Source: Herbidospora sakaeratensis
GTDB lineage: Bacteria; Actinomycetota; Actinomycetes; Streptosporangiales; Streptosporangiaceae
DNA: 64,000 nt
Assembly: GCF_001570525.1 (NCBI RefSeq)
Contig: NZ_BBXC01000011.1
Span: 1 to 64,000, forward strand
Direction: 5' to 3'
Of this stretch, positions 8,829 through 16,352 are shown piece by piece. The stretch's first letter is position 1. Each line of letters begins with the position of its first letter. The notes under the pieces are model-generated. The model saw nothing but the letters and a program-made list of their open reading frames with translations, did not search any database and was not told the DNA's origin. A program made the position numbers and the translations under genes.

Positions 8829-8856
8829 CCGATCGTTGATCGGGCAAAATTCTTTT
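8829..8856 (+). terminator. Hairpin with T-rich tail after marR
   Basis: CCGATC (8829-8834), loop GTT and GATCGG (8838-8843) form a 6-bp stem followed by an AT-rich stretch ending TTCTTTT. It lies about 100 bp after marR, so it is a weak candidate terminator. Confidence 0.4.
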
Positions 8857-8929
8857 CGGTTTCGGCGCGCTTCTGAAGGTGCCGGTGGGGAGCCTGACAA
8901 TCCCTATGGCGGAAAGGAGGCCCGGCCCC

Positions 8930-10099
8930 GTGCGCGGCTGGACGCCCCTAATTGATGATCGAACACCCGTGAGCCCCGCAGGACGGGTCCAACCCGGGCC
9001 CTTCCAGGACGACTTCGGCAACCCATTACACGGCCTTTACGCCGGACAACGGGCGGAAAGCGAGTTCGGCGCCTGGACCCGGTTACTGGCTGTCTGGCAC
9101 GGATACCGGATCTGGGATTTCACCGGACCCGCCATGAATGGATTCAGAAGTTCTCTAGTGAGCCCGTGGAACGAGATCCTTTCACAGGGGTTACTAAGAG
9201 ATCTCGCCGACCCGTCTCCTTACGACGGAGCCGCATGGAGTGAACGCTGGATCGCCGGCGCCCTGCTCTCCGGGCGCAAGCCGTTCGGCCGGTTCACGCT
9301 TCCCCTCGACGAGGCCCAGGCGTGGTGCATCCGGGCCCGGAGAGTGGGGCTGGAGTATCACCGCGAACGCGTCGACGGCAACGCCCTGCACATCACCGCG
9401 GGCCGCGAGGAGACGTACGGGGAACTGTTCGAACTCGACGCGCTCGTCGCCTACTACCGCGACGTGCTGCCCCCCGAAGCGGCCGAGACGGCCGCGTGGG
9501 GCCTGCTGTCGCACCGCAAGGAATCACCCGCCAACCACACCTTCGCCGGCATGGACGCCTTCACCGAGCTCCCCAGGGCCGTGCGCGGCCTGACCCTCGG
9601 CTACCCGCCGCTGGCCACCGCCCGCCGGATCCTCCTGGAGAGCGGCGGCGAGAACGAGATCGAGTTCCCCGACGTGCCGCTCGACGCCCCCCGACCCGAG
9701 ACGGTCCCGCCCGACGACGTGCCCGGCTGCGACCACGACCACCCCGTGCCCCGCTTCGAGAACCACGACGACCTGGTCAAGGCGTGTGAGCCGCTCACCG
9801 ACCTGGTGTCCTACTACTGGCAGCTCGACCGCGAGTTGTCGATGTTCGCGCCGCGCATCTCGGGCGTCTACCTGGCCGACTATCCCGAAGCCCTGATCGC
9901 CGCGTTCGAGGCGCACGCCCGTGCGGCCTCCACCGACCGCTATCCGCGCGCCGAGGCCGTCTTCGCGCACCTGTGCTGCGTGCTGCGGCATCTGGGGCGC
10001 GAGCCCGAGGACCTGCTGCGCGGGCTCAGACCGCCATCACTGCGAGCGCCCGGTCCAGGGCCGCTCGACCGCCTTCGGGGTCGTCGCACCGGATCCTGA
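8930..10099 (+). CDS. Unrecognised 389-aa protein
   Basis: I do not recognise a family. The protein is soluble, acidic and rich in Trp, Tyr and Pro, with no signal peptide or transmembrane segment. The N-terminal part holds FQDDFGNPLHGLYAGQ and WHGYRIWDFTGP; a middle region of about residues 90-230 is enzyme-like in composition, and the C-terminal part is helical (SYYWQLDRELSMFAPR). GTG at 8930 is chosen because AAAGGAGG ends 9 nt upstream, the strongest ribosome site in this part of the window. The last 74 bp run antisense into the end of the convergent XRE gene. Confidence 0.7.
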   Translation: MRGWTPLIDDRTPVSPAGRVQPGPFQDDFGNPLHGLYAGQRAESEFGAWTRLLAVWHGYRIWDFTGPAMNGFRSSLVSPWNEILSQGLLRDLADPSPYDGAAWSERWIAGALLSGRKPFGRFTLPLDEAQAWCIRARRVGLEYHRERVDGNALHITAGREETYGELFELDALVAYYRDVLPPEAAETAAWGLLSHRKESPANHTFAGMDAFTELPRAVRGLTLGYPPLATARRILLESGGENEIEFPDVPLDAPRPETVPPDDVPGCDHDHPVPRFENHDDLVKACEPLTDLVSYYWQLDRELSMFAPRISGVYLADYPEALIAAFEAHARAASTDRYPRAEAVFAHLCCVLRHLGREPEDLLRGLRPPSLRAPGPGPLDRLRGRRTGS

Positions 10100-11390
10100 G
10101 GTCGGCGACCCGCATCCACATCGCCGAGGCGCGCTCGCGGGAGGTCATCGTCTCCCAGCGCTCGGCGGCGGCCACGAGGGCCTGTTCGGCCTCCCAGGTC
10201 TCGCCGAGCCGCAGGTGCGCCTCGGCGATGACCTCGGAGGCGTGGACGTGCAGCAGCGCGGCGGTCTCCCCGACGGCCTTGACGACCTCGTTGGCGCGGT
10301 CGATCGCCTGGTGCGGATCGCCCCTGACGATGTCGGCGCGGGCCAGCGCGAGGGCGCAGAACCCCCGGTCGACGATCCCGGCCGCCGCGTCGGTCAGCTC
10401 GGCCTGGGCGCGGCTCAGGACCGGGAAGAGCTCCTCCACCGTCGCCGCGTCGGCCCTGATGAGTTCCCCGGCCATGGTCGCCCGCAGCCGGGCCAGGCCG
10501 AGCGGGTCGTGGTAGCCCGCGCCATACAGAGATAGGGCCTGCTCGAAAAGGCCCCGGGCGGTCGGCGCTAATCCCGACCTCGCCGCCGCGATTCCGTTCT
10601 GCCAAGCGACCGAAATACGCCCGCGGGGCTCGCCGAGCTCGATTGCGGCACTCGTCAGCTCGCTCAGCAGCAGATGCAATCGCAGATGCGAACCATGTCC
10701 GTGTTCTTCCGGATGAGCGTGCAGGTCGACCTGCTCTCCGTACGTGGCGACCAGGGCGCATCCGAGCTCGATCACGCTGGAGGTCCAGCCGGCCGCGCCG
10801 ATCTCGCGGTCGAGCGCGCTCTCGCCGACGGCCACGCTGGCCGAAATGTCACCCGCTTCGAGGTGGCAGCGGCAGAGCACGGTCGCCAGCCGGACGCGGT
10901 AGTCGACGAACTGCGTCCAGTGCCCGCTCGACCGGGCCAGCGACTCGGAGGGCTCGTCGAGGTGGGAGTCGAGCAGCCGCGTCACGCGGGTGATCACCTG
11001 GGGCAGGTCGCCCTCGCGTTCGGCCGCCTGGGCCTGGCCGAGCTCGGCCTGCCGCCAGAGGTCGGGGACCATGCCCAGCGACGGCTGCCGGAGCAGCGCC
11101 GCGTAGCGGTCTCTCGCCTCGGGGAACCGGCCTTCGGCCAGTGCGCCGCCCGCCTTGGCCGCTTCGGCCCGCAGGCCCGCGATCGTGTGCGGGTCAAGTC
11201 CGTCGGTCAACCACAGGGGGGAGCATTGGAGCCCTCGCGCGATGATCCTGATCATGGCCGCGGTCGGTTCGAGGTCTCCGCTTTCAATCCGTTCGATCGA
11301 GTCGGCATCCAGTTCGGACGTCACTTGGAATGGCAACAACCCTCTCTGCAGGCGAGCGGCTCGAACGCGTTGAGCGATCTTCTCGGGCAC
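10026..11390 (-). CDS. XRE-type HTH regulator with TPR-like repeats
   Basis: A 454-aa regulator. Residues 4-65 are an XRE-like helix-turn-helix (IAQRVRAARLQRGLL ... ERIESGDLEPTAAMIRIIA), followed by about 380 residues of alpha-helical tandem repeats resembling TPRs. Such proteins often sense a peptide or partner through the repeats. GTG at 11390 follows GAGGAG at good spacing. It converges on the unknown 389-aa gene with a 74-bp overlap and is divergent from the large HTH-repeat gene. A possible promoter (TTGACG, about 18 bp, ATTTAC) lies near 11415-11444. Confidence 0.8.
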   Translation of the reverse strand: MPEKIAQRVRAARLQRGLLPFQVTSELDADSIERIESGDLEPTAAMIRIIARGLQCSPLWLTDGLDPHTIAGLRAEAAKAGGALAEGRFPEARDRYAALLRQPSLGMVPDLWRQAELGQAQAAEREGDLPQVITRVTRLLDSHLDEPSESLARSSGHWTQFVDYRVRLATVLCRCHLEAGDISASVAVGESALDREIGAAGWTSSVIELGCALVATYGEQVDLHAHPEEHGHGSHLRLHLLLSELTSAAIELGEPRGRISVAWQNGIAAARSGLAPTARGLFEQALSLYGAGYHDPLGLARLRATMAGELIRADAATVEELFPVLSRAQAELTDAAAGIVDRGFCALALARADIVRGDPHQAIDRANEVVKAVGETAALLHVHASEVIAEAHLRLGETWEAEQALVAAAERWETMTSRERASAMWMRVADLRIRCDDPEGGRAALDRALAVMAV

Positions 11391-11744
11391 TGTGCTCCTC
11401 GCCTAACACGGTGCGTAAATCGACGCCTCGATCAAGTGCGTCAAACGGAGCATAGACGTGACAGAGCAACTTGACCACCAGCAAACGTGTTCACGGGACT
11501 AATCAGTGCAGGTTTCTCAGGTCATGCCCATCTCGTCTGGGCCGAAAGCCTGGTTACGGACGGCGGATACCCGCCCACTGCGGCACTGATCTGGGCGCCT
11601 CCCCGGGACGGGCCCCATTTGTGTCAGGTTTCCTGACACGATTATCGAGACGAATGTTTGCATACTGGCCGAATTCGTGTTATTTGGTCGCACGTGGATC
11701 ATTACACGGTCATTGACAAAGATTTGACAAGCCGTCCGCATCGA
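11391..11744. promoter_or_regulatory. Divergent control region, no gene
   Basis: A lower-GC intergenic stretch between the XRE gene (minus) and the large HTH-repeat gene (plus). It contains the GTGTCAGG palindrome at 11621-11639 and two TTGACA hexamers close to 11712-11730; no convincing -10 box was matched to them. Confidence 0.5.
11621..11639. promoter_or_regulatory. Perfect 19-bp operator-like palindrome
   Basis: GTGTCAGG (11621-11628), spacer TTT, CCTGACAC (11632-11639): an 8-bp perfect inverted repeat about 105 bp upstream of the large HTH-repeat gene. It is not followed by a T-run, so a protein-binding site is more likely than a terminator. TGTCAG recurs downstream of the 18.7-kb promoter. 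Confidence 0.55.
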
Positions 11745-14700
11745 ATGCGGGATGTGGACGGACGGGCGTTCCTCGCGTCCCTCCGGACGGCCGCCGTGAC
11801 CCGCGTGGAGGCGGGCGAGCGGGTCGCCCAGGTGAGCCGGAACATGGGTGTGTCCCGATCCTCGGTCTACGAATGGCTGCGCCAGGCCCGCTCCGGGCCG
11901 GAGAAGCTGCAGGCCAGCCCTCTGCAGGGACGGCCGTCGGCGTTGTCGCCCGACGGGCTGCACGAACTGGCGGCCGCGCTGCTGGCCGGCCCGGAGTCAG
12001 CGGGCTTGACAGGACGGTTGTGGACGCGGGAACTCGTAAACGAGCTCGTCTCGCGTGACCACGGCGTCTCGCTGACGCTCACCAGCATCGGGCGTCTGCT
12101 GCGTTCACTCGGTTTATGGCCGCGGCACTCTCTCGTCACGTGGCCCGACGGTTCGGCCCGTTTGTGGAAACAGCGTTACGCGTACATAAAAGAGAAAGCA
12201 CGGGAACAGGACGCGCTTCTGATGCGCGGGGGACTCGTCGACGTCGGCGCGCTCCTCCCCCGATCGTCGGCCCCGGCCGCGCCTTTCGGCTTCCACCTCG
12301 CCTACGCGCTGATCCCCGGCGGGCCGCTGATGTTCCGCGCCTATTCCGGGCCCGCGAGCGCGGCGACGTTCCTCGACTTCGCCGCCGGGCTGGTGGCCGA
12401 GACCGGCCGTCCCACCTGCCTCATCACGGCCGGCCATCCCGTCTTCGACCTCGAAGAGTGCGCGCGTGGCCTGGCCGGGCTGCCGCTGACCGTCTGGGTG
12501 CGCGGCGACGGCGACGCCCGCGAGATCCGGCCGGGGCCCGCGCCGGCCACCGCCTCGGCGCCCGACCTGCGGCCCGCCGTGCTCGGCGGGCCGTCCACCG
12601 GCCTGTGGACGATGGAGCGCCTGGCCGGCCGGCTGGGCGCGCTTTTCGGTCATCCGGTCAGTACCGGCGACGTCGAAGTCCTGTTGTCCGCGCAGAACCT
12701 GTGGCCCGAGGGGCCGCTGCCGCCCGCGCTGCCGCCGGGGTCGCCCGCCGTCGGCCGCTGGTGCCACGACGTGCTGCCGCTGTTCCAGGCCGACGCGGGG
12801 GCGGGCGCGGTCGTGCGCTTCGTCCAGGAGGTGCCGCTGCCCGGCGGCCGCACCCTCCTGCTCGCCGTCTCCCCCGGCCACGACCGCCGCTTCGCCTGGT
12901 ACGAGGAGGCCCGCTACCAGGGCCGCATGCGCGCCTCGACGCTGGCCGACTTCACCCGGCGGCTCCGCGAGGACACCGAAGAGCCGTTGTGCCTGGTCGT
13001 CACCGACGACTCCGGCTGGCACTCCCGCGACCTCGACGCCACCGCCACGACGGTCGGCGACGCCTTCTACTGCACCTGGGCCGACGGGTGCGGCGAACGC
13101 GTCTGGCGGGTGCCCGAACGCGACCCCGTCCAGGCGCTCTGCCGCCGCCACTACCACCAGGGCCGAGGGCCCGCCCCCGACGGGACCGCCTCACTGGAGA
13201 TGGAGCACCCCCCGCGCGGCCCGATCGGCACGGCCGACCGCCAGGTGCGGATCGCCGCCGCCCGGGAACGCGCCCGTGAGCGACCCCTGTCGGCGGGAGG
13301 CCGGTTGCGCGAGCTCGTCCTGGCGGGCCCGCCCGCCCTGCTGACCATGCGGACCCTCACCGCCCTGCTGGGCCGCGCCTACGGCCGCCCCGTGGACGCC
13401 GACCGGGCGCTCGCCGTGTTGCGCGACGAAGGGTTGTGGCCCGAGGACCTCCCCACGGTCGAGCCCGGCCGCTGGGAGCACGAGACGCTGCCCCTCCACC
13501 TCGCGCACGCGGGCGCCGGCGCGGCCGTCCGGTTCGTCGCCGAGGCGCGCCTCGGGGGCGACCTGAGCCTCCTGGTCGCGCTCGACCGCGCCGGGGAGAC
13601 CCGGTTCGCCTGGTATCCGCAGGCGCGTTACCGGGGGCGGATGCGCGCGACCACGCTCGTCTCCTTCGCCGGACTGCTGCTCGACGACGCCAACGGGCCG
13701 CTCTGCCTGGTCGCCGCCGACGAGGGCGGGTGGAAGTCGAAGGAGCTGGCCGCCGCGCTGGCCCGGCGGCCCGTCCTGGTCGTCGCGGCCGGGGTGCCCT
13801 ACCTGTGCGTCTGGCCGACCGGGTGCGGCAACCGCGCCGTCATGGGCGACCAGTGCCGCACCCACGCGCGCCGGTCGCGGCGGCTGGCCGTCCACGGGGC
13901 GCGCTCAGGGCCTCTCCTGGACGCCGTGCGCGCCGCGTCGGCCGACCTCGCCTCCGCCCGCGGGGCGGGCGAGACGGCCCGGGAGGGGTTGCGGGCGGCG
14001 CTGACCGCCCTGCACGCGGCCGGGGCCCGCGACGCCGCTCTGGTCGCCGCCTGGACGGGACTGCCGGAGCACGAGATCCCCTTCGTGTCGGAACCGCTCG
14101 ACCGCGAGCACGTGGAGGCGCTGCGCGCGTGCGTGCGGACCGGGGTGACCAGCCTGGCCGTCCTCGTGCGGGTGAGCGGGCTGCCCGAAGGGCGGGTCAG
14201 GGCGCTCCGGCGGGAGGTGCGGCTGCGGGCGCGGGCCCAGGAGGCCGCGTCGCTGGCGCGGATCGCCGACTCCGCCGCCGCCCTCCGCGACCGGCGGGAC
14301 GAGCACGGCGACGCCGTCCGCCGCGCCTGGCGCGAGGGGCACCGCACGGTGACGACGATGTGCGAGGTGGCGCGGATCAGCCCGTACACGCTGGCCCGGA
14401 TCCTCGAAGGGCTCGGCGCCGACCTGCTGCTGCCGCCGCGCGGCCCCGGCAGGGGCGCGCTGGCCGAGGTGGCCCGCGCCGCGGTCCGGCTCGGCGAGGC
14501 GCGGGCGGCCCGCGACGACGAGGTCCGCGCGGCGCTCCGCGCCGGGGTCAACGTCGTCGGCCTGCTCGCGGAGGCCGGCGGGATGACCCAGGCCCGGGTG
14601 CGGCGGCTGCGGCCCGACCCCACCCGCGAGACGGCCCTGGCGGCCCTCGCGGCGAGCCGGGCCGAACTGGACCGGCGGACGGCGGGCCTGGCGCGGGCCT

Positions 14701-14939
14701 GCCGTCCGCTGCTGGACCGGGTGGCCGGGAGGCTGGCCGCCGTCGCCGAGGCCGCTCACGCCGAGGCGCTGGCCACCGTCGCCCGCGACGCGGCCGTGCG
14801 GGCGGCCTGGGCGGGCGGAGTCGGCGACCCGGCCGTGCTGGCCGTCTGCGCGGGCACCGACTCCCGCACGGTCACGGCGTTGGTCGGCGCGGCAGCGGCA
14901 GCGGACGTCCCGGGTGCTTCTTCGCATACCAGGACGTGA
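11745..14939 (+). CDS. Large multi-HTH protein with degenerate IS630-like modules and Cys/His fingers
   Basis: A 1064-aa protein of unknown function. Residues 15-48 are a helix-turn-helix (QVSRNMGVSRSSVYEWL), like the N terminus of IS630-family transposases. A module of winged helix ending GLWP plus an RNase-H-like strand pattern then occurs three times (about 91-255, 288-440, 532-680); copies 2 and 3 align closely (FAWY-x-ARY-GRMRA, PLCLV). Copies 2 and 3 retain a DNAxxH-like trace (DDSGWHSRDL, DEGGWKSKEL), but I find no complete DDE triad. Each ends in a probable zinc finger: C443/C449/C466/H469 and C688/C694/C704/H707. Residues 751-1050 hold about five HTH-like repeats. The start is uncertain (ATG 11745; GTG 11694 and TTG 11658 are alternatives). 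Confidence 0.75.
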   Translation: MRDVDGRAFLASLRTAAVTRVEAGERVAQVSRNMGVSRSSVYEWLRQARSGPEKLQASPLQGRPSALSPDGLHELAAALLAGPESAGLTGRLWTRELVNELVSRDHGVSLTLTSIGRLLRSLGLWPRHSLVTWPDGSARLWKQRYAYIKEKAREQDALLMRGGLVDVGALLPRSSAPAAPFGFHLAYALIPGGPLMFRAYSGPASAATFLDFAAGLVAETGRPTCLITAGHPVFDLEECARGLAGLPLTVWVRGDGDAREIRPGPAPATASAPDLRPAVLGGPSTGLWTMERLAGRLGALFGHPVSTGDVEVLLSAQNLWPEGPLPPALPPGSPAVGRWCHDVLPLFQADAGAGAVVRFVQEVPLPGGRTLLLAVSPGHDRRFAWYEEARYQGRMRASTLADFTRRLREDTEEPLCLVVTDDSGWHSRDLDATATTVGDAFYCTWADGCGERVWRVPERDPVQALCRRHYHQGRGPAPDGTASLEMEHPPRGPIGTADRQVRIAAARERARERPLSAGGRLRELVLAGPPALLTMRTLTALLGRAYGRPVDADRALAVLRDEGLWPEDLPTVEPGRWEHETLPLHLAHAGAGAAVRFVAEARLGGDLSLLVALDRAGETRFAWYPQARYRGRMRATTLVSFAGLLLDDANGPLCLVAADEGGWKSKELAAALARRPVLVVAAGVPYLCVWPTGCGNRAVMGDQCRTHARRSRRLAVHGARSGPLLDAVRAASADLASARGAGETAREGLRAALTALHAAGARDAALVAAWTGLPEHEIPFVSEPLDREHVEALRACVRTGVTSLAVLVRVSGLPEGRVRALRREVRLRARAQEAASLARIADSAAALRDRRDEHGDAVRRAWREGHRTVTTMCEVARISPYTLARILEGLGADLLLPPRGPGRGALAEVARAAVRLGEARAARDDEVRAALRAGVNVVGLLAEAGGMTQARVRRLRPDPTRETALAALAASRAELDRRTAGLARACRPLLDRVAGRLAAVAEAAHAEALATVARDAAVRAAWAGGVGDPAVLAVCAGTDSRTVTALVGAAAAADVPGASSHTRT

Positions 14940-15123
14940 GCAGCTTCTCCACCGCGACCAGATGGAAGTTGAGCTGGTCGAACAGTTCCCGCACGTCGTC
15001 GTCGGAGGCCGTCAGCCGGAAGGAGTCGACCAGGGTGGTGATGGAGTCGGGGTCGGCGTAGGGACGACGGCCGGCGCGTTCGGCCCGTTCGTCCTCGAAC
15101 GGGCTGAAGATCGAGTGCGTCAT
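14872..15123 (-). CDS. 83-aa conserved-looking small protein
   Basis: A short soluble protein with an acidic N-terminal half and a basic, proline-rich C terminus. The central stretch (DSFRLTASDDDVRELFDQL) is predicted helical. I recognise no family. ATG at 15123 has a good GGGGGAACC ribosome site, and the start is 8 bp after the GNAT-like gene, so it is the third member of the ATP-grasp/GNAT operon. Its last 68 bp overlap the end of the convergent HTH-repeat gene. High GC at third positions in this frame supports it being real. Confidence 0.65.
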   Translation of the reverse strand: MTHSIFSPFEDERAERAGRRPYADPDSITTLVDSFRLTASDDDVRELFDQLNFHLVAVEKLLTSWYAKKHPGRPLPLPRRPTP

Positions 15124-15131
15124 GGTTCCCC

Positions 15132-16352
15132 CTAGGCGGCGAACATGCCGGTCTGTGCGATGAGCCGGAGCAGGGCCAGGTCGTCGACGTCCATGTCCTG
15201 CGCGTACGCGTCGAACAACTCCCCGGCGCGCCTGCGGTTGACCTCGCGGGTGTGCCGGGCCGTCCAGCCGAGCGGCGGGCGCAGCAGCAGCGACCACAGC
15301 GGGAGCAGCCGCGCGCCGCGCCGCAGCTTGTCGGTGAACCCGCCGACGCCGAAGTCGATCTCCTGCAGGTGCCGGGCCAGGCCCATCCTGACCGGGGCGT
15401 GCGACTGCAGGACCGGCTGCTCGGCGAAGTGGCCGGTGCGCCGGGGGTCGAGCGTGATGCGGTGGGCGACCAGGCCGTCGCCGTGCTGGAAGACCAGCCG
15501 GTAGCCGATCGTGGCGCCGTTGTGCGTGCAGAGGATCACGTGGGCCGAGGAGGCCAGCGGCGAGGCGAGGTAGCGGCGCAGCTCGCGCTCGGCCGCCGTC
15601 GCCTCCTTGGGCGTGGGGTGCAGGCGGGCCAGGTCGGGCAGCAGGGCGGCCGTCAGCGGCAGCACCTTGATGGCCCGCGCGCCGTCGGCGAACACCCGTT
15701 CCTCGCGCCGGGCCAGCGTCCGGCTCGACCGCTGCAGCGCGCCCAGGTGCTCCTCGAAGGTGGCGCCCTGGATCCGCATGACCGTCCGCGCGTGGGTCAG
15801 GATGAGGGGCGCGCGCGGGAAGTAGCGGGTCAGCCGGCCGGCCGTGGGGCCGTCGAGGTAGAGCACGGCGGCGCTGCCGTCGTCGGGCATGGCGTACTGG
15901 ACGGCCCGCGCCCACAGGTGCTCGTCGTCCGGGTGGCAGACCGGGACCGTGCGGTATCCGGCCGTCGCGCCGATGAGCGTCACCCGCCCCCACGCCTCGG
16001 GTGTGCGCAACCGCCCGCCCCGCAACATCGACCCGAACAGCCGGGCCGGGTCGAGCATCGGCCGGGCGGGCGCCCGGTCGTAGTGGCTGACCGGCACCAC
16101 GGTCCGCAACGACGGCCGCCCCGCGCCGCCGACCCAGCCGAGGACCACCCCGTGCCAGGCCGCCGCGTCGGGGTCGGCGTGCGCCTGGTGCCAGGCGCGG
16201 CCGTTGAAGAACCCCGCCGCGGTACGGGGGGCGAGCTCGTCCCACCGGGCCGGAGCCGACCGGAGGGGCGCGGTGGTCAGCCGCACCTCCTCGACGCCCG
16301 TCCTCTTCGGCGCCTCCTCGTAGAAGGAGACGGCCGCCGTACCGGCCCTCAC
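15132..16352 (-). CDS. GNAT/FemAB-like acyltransferase
   Basis: A 406-aa protein resembling the large GNAT-fold acyltransferases of the BioF2-like/FemAB-related group. An N-terminal domain carries GFFNGRAWHQAH and RPMLDPARLFG; the C-terminal half carries a GNAT-like core (LGALQRSSRTLARREERVF ... VILCTHNGATIGYRLVF ... QEIDFGVGGFTDKLRRG). Such enzymes transfer an acyl or aminoacyl group from CoA or tRNA. GTG at 16352 overlaps the ATP-grasp-like stop as GTGA (16349-16352), so translation is coupled. With an ATP-grasp-like partner this suggests amide-bond chemistry, which is inference only. Confidence 0.65.
   Translation of the reverse strand: MRAGTAAVSFYEEAPKRTGVEEVRLTTAPLRSAPARWDELAPRTAAGFFNGRAWHQAHADPDAAAWHGVVLGWVGGAGRPSLRTVVPVSHYDRAPARPMLDPARLFGSMLRGGRLRTPEAWGRVTLIGATAGYRTVPVCHPDDEHLWARAVQYAMPDDGSAAVLYLDGPTAGRLTRYFPRAPLILTHARTVMRIQGATFEEHLGALQRSSRTLARREERVFADGARAIKVLPLTAALLPDLARLHPTPKEATAAERELRRYLASPLASSAHVILCTHNGATIGYRLVFQHGDGLVAHRITLDPRRTGHFAEQPVLQSHAPVRMGLARHLQEIDFGVGGFTDKLRRGARLLPLWSLLLRPPLGWTARHTREVNRRRAGELFDAYAQDMDVDDLALLRLIAQTGMFAA

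Noticed and set aside
8773-8841. A 20-codon frame (MHVQRKMP...) after marR
   Set aside because: No ribosome site and no distinguishing composition.
11621-11639. Intrinsic terminator at the GTGTCAGG palindrome
   Set aside because: No T-run on either strand and it lies between divergent genes, where no transcript needs to end.
11745-14939. An intact insertion sequence encoding an IS630 transposase
   Set aside because: No complete DDE triad, no terminal inverted repeats and no TA target duplication were found, and the protein is about three times the usual length.
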